A stretch of DNA of 64,000 nt, taken from assembly GCF_900109115.1 (NCBI RefSeq), contig NZ_FNYV01000006.1:248001-312000 (forward strand), given 5' to 3'. The notes beneath the pieces were generated by a model. It had not been told where the DNA came from and made no database searches. It saw nothing but the letters and a program-made list of their open reading frames with translations. The translations under genes and the position numbers were made by a program. Each line of letters begins with the position of its first letter. Within the stretch, counting starts at the first letter, position 1. The DNA is from Micromonospora phaseoli. GTDB taxonomy: Bacteria > Actinomycetota > Actinomycetes > Mycobacteriales > Micromonosporaceae. This document shows positions 9,522-17,708 of the stretch, piece after piece.

Positions 9522-9887
9522 TCAGTCCCAGTCCAGGCCGCCGCGCCGCCACTCGTAGGCGTACGCGACGAAGACGGCACCGATGAACACCAACATGGCC
9601 ACGAACCCGAAGACCGGCAGGATGTCGAAGGAGACCGCCCACGGGTAAAGGAAGATCATTTCCACGTCGAAGACGATGAAGAGCATCGCGGTCAGGTAGA
9701 ACTTGATCGGGAACCGCGTTCCACCGATCGGCTGCGGGCTGGGCTCGATCCCACATTCATAGGCTTCGAGCTTGGCCCTGTTGTAGCGACGGGGCCCGGC
9801 GAACCGGGCGGCGGCTATCGAGAAAAGCGCGAAGGCCGCGGCGAGGGCGAACAGCCCGATGATGGGTACGTAAGGCGAGAGCGACAT
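9522..9887 (-). CDS. nuoA: NADH-quinone oxidoreductase subunit A
   Basis: Small membrane subunit of complex I (ND3 homologue), first gene of the operon. The 121-residue product has three hydrophobic helices and the loop sequence YECGIEPSPQPIGGTRFPIKFYL, whose Cys-Gly region faces the quinone pocket in known structures. The ATG is preceded by a purine-rich CAGGAGAAGAAG stretch that serves as ribosome binding site. Confidence 0.97.
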   Translation of the reverse strand: MSLSPYVPIIGLFALAAAFALFSIAAARFAGPRRYNRAKLEAYECGIEPSPQPIGGTRFPIKFYLTAMLFIVFDVEMIFLYPWAVSFDILPVFGFVAMLVFIGAVFVAYAYEWRRGGLDWD

Positions 9888-9996
9888 CTTCTTCTCCTGC
9901 TCGTCCTTCCCTGCCCTCGTTCGTTGGCAAAATTCACACTATTCACATCCCACCCGGCGACCGTCGGCGGGGGTGGACCTAACCGTGCCCACGCCC
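9888..9996 (-). promoter_or_regulatory. Leader and probable promoter of the nuo operon
   Basis: A 109-base gap between nuoA and the oppositely ordered upstream gene. It is locally AT-rich. On the minus strand a GTGAAT hexamer is repeated nine bases apart (about 9932-9948), and TAGTGT at 9936-9941 fits a TANNNT -10 element. No clear -35 is seen. The doubled GTGAAT could be a regulator site; this is inference only. Confidence 0.4.
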
Positions 9997-11271
9997 CTAA
10001 ACGGCGGGCGCGACCCGGGTCATCGCATTGATCACCCGGTCCATCGCGTCACCGCCACGCGGGTCGGTGAGGTTGGCGAGCAGTTTGAGCACGAAGCGCA
10101 TCAGGGTCGGATGGGGCATGCCGTGCTTCGTCGCCACGCGCATGATCTCCGGCCGGCCGATCAGCTTCACGAAAACCCCACCGAGCCGGTAGTAGCCGCC
10201 GAACCGGGCCTTCAACTCCTGCGGATACGCCATCAGCGCCCGCTCCCGCTCGACACCGGCCGGCCGGGCCAGCGCCTGGACCGCGACCTCCGCGGCCAGT
10301 TCGCCGGACTCCATCGCGTACGCGATGCCCTCGCCGTTGAACGGGTTGACCATGCCGCCGGAGTCGCCGACCAGCATGACCCCCCGGGTGTAGTGCGGTA
10401 CCCGGTTGAACCCCATCGGCAGCGCCGCGCCGAGGATCGATCCCTCGGCGTTGGTCTCGTCGGTCATCCCCCACTCCGGTGGGGTGTTGGCCAGCCAGTC
10501 GGTCAGCAGCCGCCGGTAGTTGGTCTTCCCGAAGGCCGAGGAAGAGTTGAGGATGCCGAGCCCGACGTTCACCCGGCCGTCACCGAGGCCGAAGATCCAG
10601 CCGTACCCGGGCAGCAGCGCGTTGGTGTCCTTGGCCCGCAGTTCCAGCCAGGACTCCAGGTAGTTGTCGTCGTGCCGGGCCGGGGAGCGGTAGTAACGCC
10701 GCACCGCCACGCCGATCGGGCGGTCCTCCCGCTTGGCCAGCCCGAGGGAGAGTGGGAAGCGGCCGGAGACGCCGTCCGCGGCCACCACCAGCGGGGCGTG
10801 GAAGGAGGCGGGGGCCTTGTCCGGGCCGTCCTCGGCCTGCACGCCGATCACCCGGCCGTCGGCGTCGAGCACCGGACCGATGACGTTGACGCTGGTGCGA
10901 AGCTTGGCGCCGGCGGCCACGGCCCGCTGGGCGAGCAGGTCGTCGAAGTCGAGCCGGGTGCGGACCAGGCCGTAGTTGGGGAAGCTGGCGAGGTCGGGCC
11001 AGTCCAGCTCAAGCCGGACGCCGCCACCGATCACCCGCAGGCCACGGTTGTGCAGCCAGCCGGCCTCCGGCGAGGTGTCGACACCCATCCGGATCAGCTG
11101 GCGAACCGCGCGCGGAGTCAGCCCGTCGCCGCAGACCTTCTCCCGGGGGAACTCGGTCTTCTCCAGCAGCAGCACGCGTACGCCGTGCCGGGCCAGGTGG
11201 TACGCGGTCGCCGACCCACCGGGACCGGCACCCACGACGATCACGTCGGCGTCGTTCTCCACCGCGGCCAT
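9997..11271 (-). CDS. Geranylgeranyl reductase family FAD-dependent oxidoreductase, probable menaquinone reductase (MenJ-like)
   Basis: FAD-dependent reductase of the geranylgeranyl reductase family, 424 residues. The Rossmann motif GAGPGGSATA lies at about residues 14-23, followed by KVCGDGLTPRA, the family's conserved Cys-Gly-Asp stretch, and VGDSGGMVNPFNGEGI, the second FAD-contacting motif. In mycobacteria MenJ of this family saturates one isoprene unit of menaquinone and its gene sits near menG; here menG lies 465 bases upstream on the same strand, so the same role is likely (inference). The chosen ATG has GGGGAGGAGG seven bases upstream; a longer ORF start lacks this. Confidence 0.82.
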   Translation of the reverse strand: MAAVENDADVIVVGAGPGGSATAYHLARHGVRVLLLEKTEFPREKVCGDGLTPRAVRQLIRMGVDTSPEAGWLHNRGLRVIGGGVRLELDWPDLASFPNYGLVRTRLDFDDLLAQRAVAAGAKLRTSVNVIGPVLDADGRVIGVQAEDGPDKAPASFHAPLVVAADGVSGRFPLSLGLAKREDRPIGVAVRRYYRSPARHDDNYLESWLELRAKDTNALLPGYGWIFGLGDGRVNVGLGILNSSSAFGKTNYRRLLTDWLANTPPEWGMTDETNAEGSILGAALPMGFNRVPHYTRGVMLVGDSGGMVNPFNGEGIAYAMESGELAAEVAVQALARPAGVERERALMAYPQELKARFGGYYRLGGVFVKLIGRPEIMRVATKHGMPHPTLMRFVLKLLANLTDPRGGDAMDRVINAMTRVAPAV

Positions 11272-11380
11272 CCGAGCCTCCTCCCCGTCGCGCTCGTGAA
11301 ATGCTTCACAAGCCAGCCGGGACGAGTCTAGGACCGACGGCATACGCTCGCCTTGTTAGGGCGACCTAACCTGCCCAGGA

Positions 11381-11437
11381 GGAAGGAAGGGCCCCCTGTT
11401 AACGCCTCAGGTAGAGCAGGGGCCCCTTGTTAACACC
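11381..11437 (+). repeat. GGGCCCC/GTTAAC dispersed repeat, copy 1
   Basis: A 57-base element made of two similar blocks in direct order: GGAAGGAAGGGCCCCC + TGTTAACGCC, a linker AGGTAGAGC, and AGGGGCCCCTTGTTAACACC. Two further copies occur at 31713-31768 and, inverted, at 55417-55472. Copy 1 and copy 3 differ at only about five positions over their whole length. Here it lies downstream of the 11466-11675 gene, between minus-strand genes. Each block joins a GGGCCCC palindrome core to a GTTAAC palindrome. Confidence 0.85.
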
Positions 11438-11465
11438 TCGGCCGAACATCGCTCCGAGTCGGCGC

Positions 11466-11675
11466 TCAGCGACGTACCGGGCCGGCGCTGTCCAGGCTGG
11501 CCCGGATGGTCTCCGGCAACTGCTCGCGCAACGCCCCACCGGCGGCCCGGTCCAGGGCCGCGAGCACCTCGGACACCACCTGGCGTACGTCGGCAGGATC
11601 CGCACCGGCCAGGTGCCGGAGCTGTTCGACCAGCTCTGCGGCGTCGCCGATGGCCACATCGTTCGGATCCGTCAT
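11466..11675 (-). CDS. Small conserved-looking hypothetical protein
   Basis: A 69-residue acidic, Ala/Leu-rich, probably all-helical protein on the same strand as menG and the menJ-like gene. The composition (regular Leu/Val spacing, charged residues) looks like a real protein and third codon positions are mostly G or C, whereas the overlapping 86-codon ORF in another frame gives Trp/Cys/Pro-rich nonsense. Function unknown. It could be a spurious ORF, but its position inside a run of same-strand menaquinone genes favours a real gene. Confidence 0.5.
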   Translation of the reverse strand: MTDPNDVAIGDAAELVEQLRHLAGADPADVRQVVSEVLAALDRAAGGALREQLPETIRASLDSAGPVRR

Positions 11676-11735
11676 GCCGGACAGCCTAAGGCAGAAAGCG
11701 GACCAAACCGGTCTAATTCTCCTAAATTGCGGAGG

Positions 11736-12446
11736 TCACTCCCGGATGGCCCGATGCAGGGCCACCACCCCGCCGGTCAGGTTGCGCCACGCCACGCGGC
11801 CCCAACCGGCCGACCCCACCCGCGCCGCCAGCGCCGGCTGATCCGGCCAGGCGCGAATCGACTCGGCAAGGTAGACATACGCGTCCGGGTTGCTGGAGAC
11901 CGTCCGCGCCACCGCCGGCAGTGACCGCATCAGGTACGACAGGTAGACGGTGCGGAAGGCCGGGTTGACCGGGGTGCTGAACTCGCAGACCACCAGCCGG
12001 CCGCCCGGCCGGGTCACCCGGGCCAGTTCGCGCAGCGCCGCGTCGGTGTCGTTGACGTTGCGCAACGCGAAGGAGATGGTCACCGCGTCGAAGCTGCCGT
12101 CGGCGAACGGCAGCCGCAGCGCGTCCCCGGCCAGCAGCGGCACCCGAGGGCGGCTGCGCTTGCCGGCGGACAGCATGCCCAGGGACAGGTCGGCGCCGAC
12201 CGCGTACGCCCCGGAGTGGGCGAGTTCCTCGGTGGAGACACCGGTGCCCGCACCCACGTCGAGCACCCGGTCCCCCGGACGCAGGTCGAGGGCGGCCCGG
12301 GTGGCGCGTCGCCAGTACCGGTCCTGCCCGAAGGAGAGGACGGTGTTGGTCAGGTCGTAGCGCGCTGCGACGCCGTCGAACATCGCGGCGACCTCGTGCG
12401 GCTGCTTGTCCAGGCTGGCGCGCTGGCCCTGCGGGGTACGGCTCAC
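11736..12446 (-). CDS. menG: Demethylmenaquinone methyltransferase
   Basis: SAM-dependent C-methyltransferase that converts demethylmenaquinone to menaquinone, the last ring step. The 236-residue protein has the UbiE/MenG N-terminal signature MFDGVAARYDLTN, SAM motif I DVGAGTG at about residue 65, and the downstream FALRNVND and RPGGRLVVCEFS motifs typical of UbiE/MenG. It lies in the same strand context as mqnC and the menJ-like gene. The ATG start is preceded by few purines; no earlier in-frame start looks better. Confidence 0.93.
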   Translation of the reverse strand: MSRTPQGQRASLDKQPHEVAAMFDGVAARYDLTNTVLSFGQDRYWRRATRAALDLRPGDRVLDVGAGTGVSTEELAHSGAYAVGADLSLGMLSAGKRSRPRVPLLAGDALRLPFADGSFDAVTISFALRNVNDTDAALRELARVTRPGGRLVVCEFSTPVNPAFRTVYLSYLMRSLPAVARTVSSNPDAYVYLAESIRAWPDQPALAARVGSAGWGRVAWRNLTGGVVALHRAIRE

Positions 12447-12498
12447 CCCTCCACTCTGCCAGCCCGGCCCTCGACCGCCCGGCCAGGGTCACCCACAC

Positions 12499-12534
12499 AG
12501 TGCGGGCGGGATGGTTGCCCATCCCGCCCGCACT
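12499..12534. terminator. Perfect 16-bp stem hairpin
   Basis: Arms 12499-12514 (AGTGCGGGCGGGATGG) and 12519-12534 pair perfectly around a 4-base loop. It lies 48 bases after the stop of the minus-strand LPVTG gene and before menG, so it most likely ends transcription of that gene. There is no T-run, as is common for actinobacterial terminators. Confidence 0.75.
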
Positions 12535-12581
12535 GCCTTGCGTTATATGAACGGCCCGCGCGGGCCGATGGAGAACGAACG

Positions 12582-13751
12582 TCAGGCGTTCGTCTTCTCG
12601 TCGCCCGGGGTCACCAGGACCACCCGGCGACGGCGGGAGACCAGGAACATGGCCACACCAGCGGCCAGCACACCCACGCCGACGCCACCGATCAGGCCGG
12701 CCTGCACACCGGTGACCGGCAGGCCACCGCCACCGCCACCGGAGCCGTCCTTGGCGGCCACGACCACCGCGAAGTCGTCGGTGTTGTCGCTCGGGTCGAC
12801 GTCGACGGCCGAGAGGCCCTCGACGTTCTTCGGCAGGGCCGAGTTGGCCTGTGCGGTGCCGACGGTCTCCGGCTCGACCGCCAGCGAGTGGATGGTCACC
12901 TCGCCACCGGTCAGGCTGCTCGGCTTCACACCGTCAGCGACCTTGACCAGGTTGTAGAAGCGGGCACCGGAGTAGAGGTCGTCACCGTCCTTGTCCTGCG
13001 CGGCCGGGATGAGGACGGCCTTCTTGTACTCGCAGGTCAGGGAGGTCATCGCGTCGTTGTAGGTGCAGTCCGGCTCCTTCTCCGCGAAGGTGGCGCCCTT
13101 GGGCAGCTGCACCTCGATACGGAGACCGCTGGCGGCCTGGTCACCCTGGTTGAAGGCGCCGTAGATGAGCTGGCCGGTGTTGCCCGCGTACAGGTCGCCG
13201 GCCTCGGTGATCGTGCCACCGTCCACCTTGACGGCCTTGCGGACGTCGTCGGCGACGACGGTCAGGTCCGGCCCGGTGCCCTCGACCTTGACGTCGACGG
13301 TGACGAGGTTGTTGGACTCGTCCGGGTCGGTGCCGCCGTGCAGGATCATCGCGGTGATGGAGCCGGCCGGGCCGACCTCCGTGCCCTTGCGGGTCAGCGG
13401 GAAGAACCAATCGACGTCCTCGCCGGCGCGGATGGTGTCACCCTCGATGCCACAGAGGATCCAGCCGTCCTCGCGCGGGTTGCAGCCGCTCTCGTCGATG
13501 TCGACGAGAGCGGTCTTCAGGTCGCTGATGTCGAGGGCGACGAGCACGTTCTGGGCGTCGACGGCGCTCTTGTTCAGCAGCGAGATGCTGGCGTCCTTGC
13601 CCGGCGCACCGACCGCGATCGTGGTGCCGGTCGCCTTGATGGCGAGGTCGGCGGTGTCGTCCGCCAGAGCCGGCGCGGCGAAGGCGCCCGCCGCGAGGAT
13701 GCCGGCAGCGCCAGCACCCAGATACGCGGCAGCCCGGTTACGGAAAATCAT
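12582..13751 (-). CDS. Secreted LPVTG-anchored surface protein of unknown function
   Basis: 389-residue exported protein. A signal peptide of about 30 residues ends in APALADD. The body contains beta-rich domains with sparse cysteines (NPREDGWILCG, EPDCTYNDAMTSLTCEY) resembling repeated immunoglobulin-like or DUF11/CARDB-type modules. Near the C-terminus a Gly-rich linker is followed by LPVTG, a hydrophobic helix and RRRR, the pattern of a sortase cell-wall sorting signal; 13 residues follow the basic cluster, slightly longer than usual. RBS GGGGAG precedes the ATG. The gene has its own terminator at 12499-12534. Role unknown, probably cell envelope. Confidence 0.85.
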   Translation of the reverse strand: MIFRNRAAAYLGAGAAGILAAGAFAAPALADDTADLAIKATGTTIAVGAPGKDASISLLNKSAVDAQNVLVALDISDLKTALVDIDESGCNPREDGWILCGIEGDTIRAGEDVDWFFPLTRKGTEVGPAGSITAMILHGGTDPDESNNLVTVDVKVEGTGPDLTVVADDVRKAVKVDGGTITEAGDLYAGNTGQLIYGAFNQGDQAASGLRIEVQLPKGATFAEKEPDCTYNDAMTSLTCEYKKAVLIPAAQDKDGDDLYSGARFYNLVKVADGVKPSSLTGGEVTIHSLAVEPETVGTAQANSALPKNVEGLSAVDVDPSDNTDDFAVVVAAKDGSGGGGGGLPVTGVQAGLIGGVGVGVLAAGVAMFLVSRRRRVVLVTPGDEKTNA

Positions 13752-14052
13752 GAAGGTGTCTCCCCGTGGGGTGAAAGGAAACGTACGGGCGGGGACGTTA
13801 GCGCCTCAACGATCACCCACGCCACCCCGGAACACACCTGTCACAAGCTGCTCAGCTAATGGCCACTTAAGGATTGTCCGGATTGATGGGCCTTGCTGCC
13901 TGACCACGCCTCATCAGCCGGCCGAGGTGTTCCCAGGCTTCGAGCCAGAAGGATGATCCACGCCAGCCGTTCGGCTGACAACCGATCAGGACACGTCGTC
14001 CACGCAGCGTCAGAACGCTGAGGCGGACCGTGACCGATCGAGTGTGCGTCGG
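13752..14052. other. Intergenic region between mqnC and the LPVTG protein
   Basis: About 300 bases without a convincing gene. The part near 13752 holds the ribosome binding site and promoter area of the LPVTG gene. From about 13852 to 14040 the GC content drops visibly below the surroundings; on the minus strand a short reading frame continues in the mqnC frame after its stop and ends at TAA near 13872, with unusual codons (GAA, GCA, AAT, CCT). It may be a gene remnant; I cannot assign a family. Confidence 0.4.
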
Positions 14053-15240
14053 TCAGGTCGCTTCGACCAGCGGCAGCGAACGGCCGGCGCCGCCGCCGGG
14101 CAGCGCGATCGAGGAGAAGTGTGAGACGACCCGGTCGTCGCTGGGGTCGTCGGCCGGCGTGGTGTGCACGGCCAGCCGGTGGTAGAGCGTGTCCCGCTGG
14201 GCGGGGATCCGGTCGGCGGAGCGGATCATCCCGATCAGCTCGTGCAGGTTGGAGCGGTGCCGGGCACCGGCGGAGGAGATGACGTTCTCCTCCAGCATGA
14301 TCGAGCCGAGATCGTCGACCCCCATGTGCAGCGCCAACTGGCCGACGTCCTTGCCGGTGGTCAGCCAGGACGCCTGCAGGTGCGGCACGGTCTCGAAGAA
14401 CAGCCGGGCCACCGCCACCAGCCGCAGGTACTCCAGGGTCGTCGCCTGGGTGCGGCCCTTGAGGTGGTTGTTCTCCGGCTGGTACGTCCACGGGATGAAG
14501 GCCCGGAAGCCGCGGGTGCGGTCCTGCACGTCGCGGATCATCCGCAGGTGCTCGATCCGCTCGGCGGCAGTCTCGCCGGTGCCCATCATCATGGTCGCGG
14601 TCGACTCGACACCCTGCCGGTGGGCCAGCTCCATGACCTCCAGCCAGCGCTCGCCCGACTCCTTCAGCGGCGCGATCGCCCTGCGTGGGCGTTCCGGCAG
14701 CATCTCGGCGCCGGCACCGGCGATCGAGTCCAGGCCGGCGGCCTTGATCCGGGCGATCGCCTCGTCCAGGCTCACCCCGGAGACCTTGGCCATGTGCAGG
14801 ATCTCGCTCGGCCCGATCGAGTGGATGGCGAGCTGCGGGTACGCCTTCTTGACCGAGGAGAACAGCTCCTCGTAGTACTCCACCCCGTAGTCAGGGTGGT
14901 GGCCGCCCTGGAGCATGACCTGGGTGGCGCCCAGCTCGACCGCCTCGCCGCAGCGACGCAGGATCTCCTCGGTCGGGTGGGTCCACCCTTCCTTGTGCTT
15001 GGGCGCACGGTAGAAGGCACAGAACTTGCACGCCGTCACGCAGACGTTGGTGTAGTTGATGTTGCGGTCGATCAGGTACGTGACGATGTTGTCCGGGTAT
15101 CGCCGCCGGCGCACCGCATCGGCCGCCTCGCCGAGGGCGTGGAAGGGCGCCTCCGTGTAGAGCAGCAGCGCCTCCTCGGGCGTGATCCGCCCGCCGTCCG
15201 CGCCGCGCTGCAGGATGTCGTCGATCTCCCGGCTAACCAT
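14053..15240 (-). CDS. mqnC: Cyclic dehypoxanthinyl futalosine synthase
   Basis: Radical SAM enzyme that cyclises dehypoxanthine futalosine in the futalosine route to menaquinone. The radical SAM cluster motif is C67-VTA-C71-KF-C74, preceded by DRNINYTNVC, a MqnC/MqnE/CofH hallmark. The 395-residue length fits the family. The ATG (MVSREID) is preceded by a GGGGGCG stretch; the far longer open frame would cover the vapC gene and is not the start. Together with mqnA (22157) and mqnE (36042) it shows that this organism uses the futalosine pathway. Confidence 0.95.
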   Translation of the reverse strand: MVSREIDDILQRGADGGRITPEEALLLYTEAPFHALGEAADAVRRRRYPDNIVTYLIDRNINYTNVCVTACKFCAFYRAPKHKEGWTHPTEEILRRCGEAVELGATQVMLQGGHHPDYGVEYYEELFSSVKKAYPQLAIHSIGPSEILHMAKVSGVSLDEAIARIKAAGLDSIAGAGAEMLPERPRRAIAPLKESGERWLEVMELAHRQGVESTATMMMGTGETAAERIEHLRMIRDVQDRTRGFRAFIPWTYQPENNHLKGRTQATTLEYLRLVAVARLFFETVPHLQASWLTTGKDVGQLALHMGVDDLGSIMLEENVISSAGARHRSNLHELIGMIRSADRIPAQRDTLYHRLAVHTTPADDPSDDRVVSHFSSIALPGGGAGRSLPLVEAT

Positions 15241-15335
15241 CACGCCCCCGAGCGTACGCCGACCTGCCGCCCAGCTCTGCGGGGCGCACCTGACCTGTGA
15301 TCCATCCCCCGTCGGTGCACTTCGAGCGGAAGCGC

Positions 15336-15746
15336 TCAGCTGGCTCCGGGACTTGCCACCGGAAGCCCCACACCCTTGGCCGCGTCCAGCAGTCGACGGT
15401 CGTACGTCACGAAGGCGACAAAGTCGGCACCCGCCTGGTGGGCCAGGATCTCTGCCGTTGCCAGGTGGATGGCGTCGAGGCTGCGCAGCAACGGTTCCGG
15501 GTAGGCGCCGGCGGCCGCCCGGATGCCGCCGTCGATCTCGATCCGGTACAGCCGCGACAGCACGGTGGGCACCCCCACCAACGCCTGCGGCGCGGCGCGG
15601 CGTAGCGCCCGTGGCACTTCCACCTCGGCCAGCACCGACGAAACAAGCGAGGCCGAGCTGTGGCCGTTGAGCCAGCTGACAAGCTCCTCGGTCTGCTGCT
15701 CTCGGCGGAGCAGCTTGATGACGGCCGCCGAATCGAGGTAGATCAC
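15336..15746 (-). CDS. vapC: VapC-type PIN-domain toxin
   Basis: PIN-domain ribonuclease toxin of a type II toxin-antitoxin pair, 136 residues. The PIN acidic residues are visible: D5 in MIYLDSAAVIK, an acidic residue near AEVEVPRA, D in LRSLDAIHLATA, and D in VTYDRRLLDAA, the metal-binding set that cleaves RNA in known VapCs. The GTG start overlaps the antitoxin stop by four bases (GTGA), the standard antitoxin-first arrangement that couples translation. Confidence 0.92.
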   Translation of the reverse strand: MIYLDSAAVIKLLRREQQTEELVSWLNGHSSASLVSSVLAEVEVPRALRRAAPQALVGVPTVLSRLYRIEIDGGIRAAAGAYPEPLLRSLDAIHLATAEILAHQAGADFVAFVTYDRRLLDAAKGVGLPVASPGAS

Positions 15747-16021
15747 CAGCGTTCCTCGTCCCGTGACGCGACAAGCGCCGCTGCCACGTCGACCGTGGGG
15801 TCACCGAAAACGGGGGGCAGAGGTAGGGGCCCGGCGGAAGCCGGAGCGGTTGCCCGCCCCTCTGCCACCAGCCGTCCCAGCAAGACGTCGCCCGCCACCA
15901 CCGGCACCAGACGAGCGATCGGTTGACCTCGATCGGTCACCTCGACCGTCTCGCCGGCCCGCACCCGCGCCAACACCTTGCTCGTGTGCTGGTTCAGCTC
16001 CCGCACTGCGATCTGCTCCAC
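15743..16021 (-). CDS. vapB: VapB/Phd-type antitoxin
   Basis: 92-residue antitoxin. The N-terminus (MEQIAVRELNQHTSKVLARVRAGETVEVTDRGQPIARLVP) is a typical Phd/YefM DNA-binding fold; the C-terminal half is Ala/Pro-rich and ends with the toxin-contacting acidic tail. The GTG start lies seven bases from a palindrome (16029-16051) and no Shine-Dalgarno is seen. A TACACT hexamer at 16028-16033 sits six bases before the GTG, so the mRNA may be leaderless, with the operator over the -10 region (inference). Confidence 0.9.
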   Translation of the reverse strand: MEQIAVRELNQHTSKVLARVRAGETVEVTDRGQPIARLVPVVAGDVLLGRLVAEGRATAPASAGPLPLPPVFGDPTVDVAAALVASRDEERW

Positions 16022-16028
16022 CCGACGA

Positions 16029-16051
16029 GTGTAGAACGAAATGTTCTACAC
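16029..16051. promoter_or_regulatory. Palindromic operator/promoter of vapBC
   Basis: Perfect inverted repeat GTGTAGAAC-GAAAT-GTTCTACAC (9-bp arms, 5-bp centre). On the minus strand it contains TACACT (16028-16033), a good -10, with GTGACG (16051-16056) 17 bases upstream as a possible -35. Its location fits the site where VapB-VapC complexes bind to repress their own operon, as known for this family. Confidence 0.75.
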
Positions 16052-16052
16052 G

Positions 16053-17210
16053 TCACGCGTCGTAATCGATGGTGAGGGTATCGGTGGTCGGACTGGACTG
16101 GCAGGTCAGCACGTAGCCAGCGGCCACCTCGTCGGGTTCCAGCGCGTAGTTGCGGGCCATCGTCACCTCGCCGGAGACCACCTTCGCCCGGCAGGTCGAG
16201 CAGACCCCACCCTTGCAGGCGTACGGCAGCTCACTGCGGATTTTCAACGCGGCGTCCAGCACCCGCTCGTCCCGGCGCATGCTGAAGTTCGACGAGCGTC
16301 CGTCGAGCATGATCGTCACGTCCGTGCCACCGGCTGACTCGCCGGTACGGCGTACCGGCTCGGGCGGTGCGTCGACGTGGAAAAGCTCGGCGTGCACCGC
16401 CGAGTCCGGCACGCCCCGTTCGGTGAGCACCGCTCGGGCGTCGACCACCAGCCCGTACGGGCCACAGAGGAACCACTCGGAGATCGCGTCGCCGGGCACG
16501 ATGGTGTCCAGCAGCCGCCCCAGCCGCTCCGCGTCGATCCGGCCGGAGAGCAGCGGCGATTCGCCCTGCTCCCGGGAGAGCACATGCACCAGGTGCAGCC
16601 GGGTCGGATAGCGGTCCTTCAGATCGGCCAGCTCCTCGGCGAACATCACGCTGTTGGCCGTACGGTTGCCGTACACCAGGGTGAAAGTGCTGGCCGCCTC
16701 GACGGCCAGGGCGGTGGCGACCAGCGACAGCACCGGGGTGATGCCGGAGCCGGCCACGACCGCGCCGTAACGGCGCACCCGGTCCGGCGCGAACGCCGTG
16801 CTGAAATGCCCCAACGGCGGCAGCACCTCGACGGTGTCGCCGTGCCGCAGCGCCCCGCAGGCGTAGCTGGAGAAGGCGCCGCCGGGGATCTCCCGCACCC
16901 CGATCCGCAAGCGCCCGTGCCGGTCCAGCTCGTCGGGCGTGGAGCAGATGGAGTACGACCGGCGAACGTCCTCGCCGTCGGTGCCGGCGGCGGCGCCAGC
17001 GGAGTGGGTACCGGTGCTCGTGGCGGTGCGGGTGGCCGGCAGCCGGACTGTGAGGTGCTGGCCGGCGCGGAAGGCGAAGGTCGCGCGCAGCTCCTCGGGC
17101 ACCGCGAAGGTGATCACGACGGCGTCGGCGGTGAGCCGGTCCACGGCGATGACGGGCAGCGGGTGGAACACCGGCCGGCGGCGGACCGGGCGGGTGATGG
17201 TGACAGTCAC
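16053..17210 (-). CDS. paaE: Phenylacetyl-CoA epoxidase reductase subunit PaaE
   Basis: Reductase that transfers electrons from NAD(P)H to the PaaA di-iron site during epoxidation of phenylacetyl-CoA. The 385-residue product has an FAD-binding oxidoreductase domain (RSYSICS motif), a nucleotide-binding domain (VVAGSGITPVLSL; FLCGPYGLV) and a C-terminal plant-type 2Fe-2S ferredoxin domain with CKGGVCSTCRAKV and a final Cys in LTCQS. The GTG start overlaps the paaD stop by four bases; the longer open frame would run into paaD. Last gene of paaABCDE. Confidence 0.95.
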   Translation of the reverse strand: MTVTITRPVRRRPVFHPLPVIAVDRLTADAVVITFAVPEELRATFAFRAGQHLTVRLPATRTATSTGTHSAGAAAGTDGEDVRRSYSICSTPDELDRHGRLRIGVREIPGGAFSSYACGALRHGDTVEVLPPLGHFSTAFAPDRVRRYGAVVAGSGITPVLSLVATALAVEAASTFTLVYGNRTANSVMFAEELADLKDRYPTRLHLVHVLSREQGESPLLSGRIDAERLGRLLDTIVPGDAISEWFLCGPYGLVVDARAVLTERGVPDSAVHAELFHVDAPPEPVRRTGESAGGTDVTIMLDGRSSNFSMRRDERVLDAALKIRSELPYACKGGVCSTCRAKVVSGEVTMARNYALEPDEVAAGYVLTCQSSPTTDTLTIDYDA

Positions 17211-17695
17211 AGTGCCTTCACATGGTCGAAGGGTTCGGCGCAGGCGCGGCAGCGCCACAGCGCCTTGCAGGCGGTCGAGCCGAACCGACTGATCTGCTCG
17301 GTCTCCGGCGAACCGCAGCGAGGGCAGCGAACGGCCAGGGCCAGCGCTACGACCCCGTCGCGCCGGACGGGGGCCGGTGGGGCGATGCCGGCGGCGGCCA
17401 GCTTGGCCCGCCCGGCGTCGCTGATCCAGTCGGTGCTCCACGCCGGGCTGTGCACGGTGCGCACCTCGGCATCCGGGTGACCGGCGGCGGCCAGCGCGCG
17501 GCGGATGTCGGCCCGGATGACGTCCATCGCCGGACAGCCCGTGTAGGTGGGGGTGATGGTCACCACCACCCGGCCGGTGCCCGGATCCTCCTGCACCGAC
17601 CGTAGGACGCCGAGGTCGTCGATGGTGACCACCCGGATCTCCGGGTCCACCACCGCCGCCACCGCCTCCCGTGCCCCGGTCACCGGAGCCACCAC
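17207..17695 (-). CDS. paaD: Phenylacetate degradation protein PaaD (Fe-S assembly-type)
   Basis: PaaD is required for maturation of the epoxidase complex. The N-terminal part is a DUF59/MIP18 domain (VDPEIRVVTIDDLGVLRSV ... TPTYTGCPAMDVI) and the C-terminus a zinc-ribbon-like CPRCGS ... CRAC motif, the usual PaaD build. The start is uncertain: a GTG at 17695 gives 162 residues, 13 bases after the paaC stop; an adjacent GTG follows one codon later. The open frame extends upstream but into paaC. Confidence 0.9.
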   Translation of the reverse strand: MVAPVTGAREAVAAVVDPEIRVVTIDDLGVLRSVQEDPGTGRVVVTITPTYTGCPAMDVIRADIRRALAAAGHPDAEVRTVHSPAWSTDWISDAGRAKLAAAGIAPPAPVRRDGVVALALAVRCPRCGSPETEQISRFGSTACKALWRCRACAEPFDHVKAL

Positions 17696-17708
17696 CCGGC
17701 TGCGGGGC

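Noticed and set aside
11399..11659. 86-codon ORF overlapping the 69-residue gene
   Set aside because: Composition is Trp/Cys/Pro/Arg-rich and its last codons are read from the dispersed repeat; the 69-residue frame looks more protein-like.
13856..14052. A short minus-strand ORF after mqnC as a real gene
   Set aside because: No start, no Shine-Dalgarno, unusual codons and no family; reported only as a low-confidence remnant.
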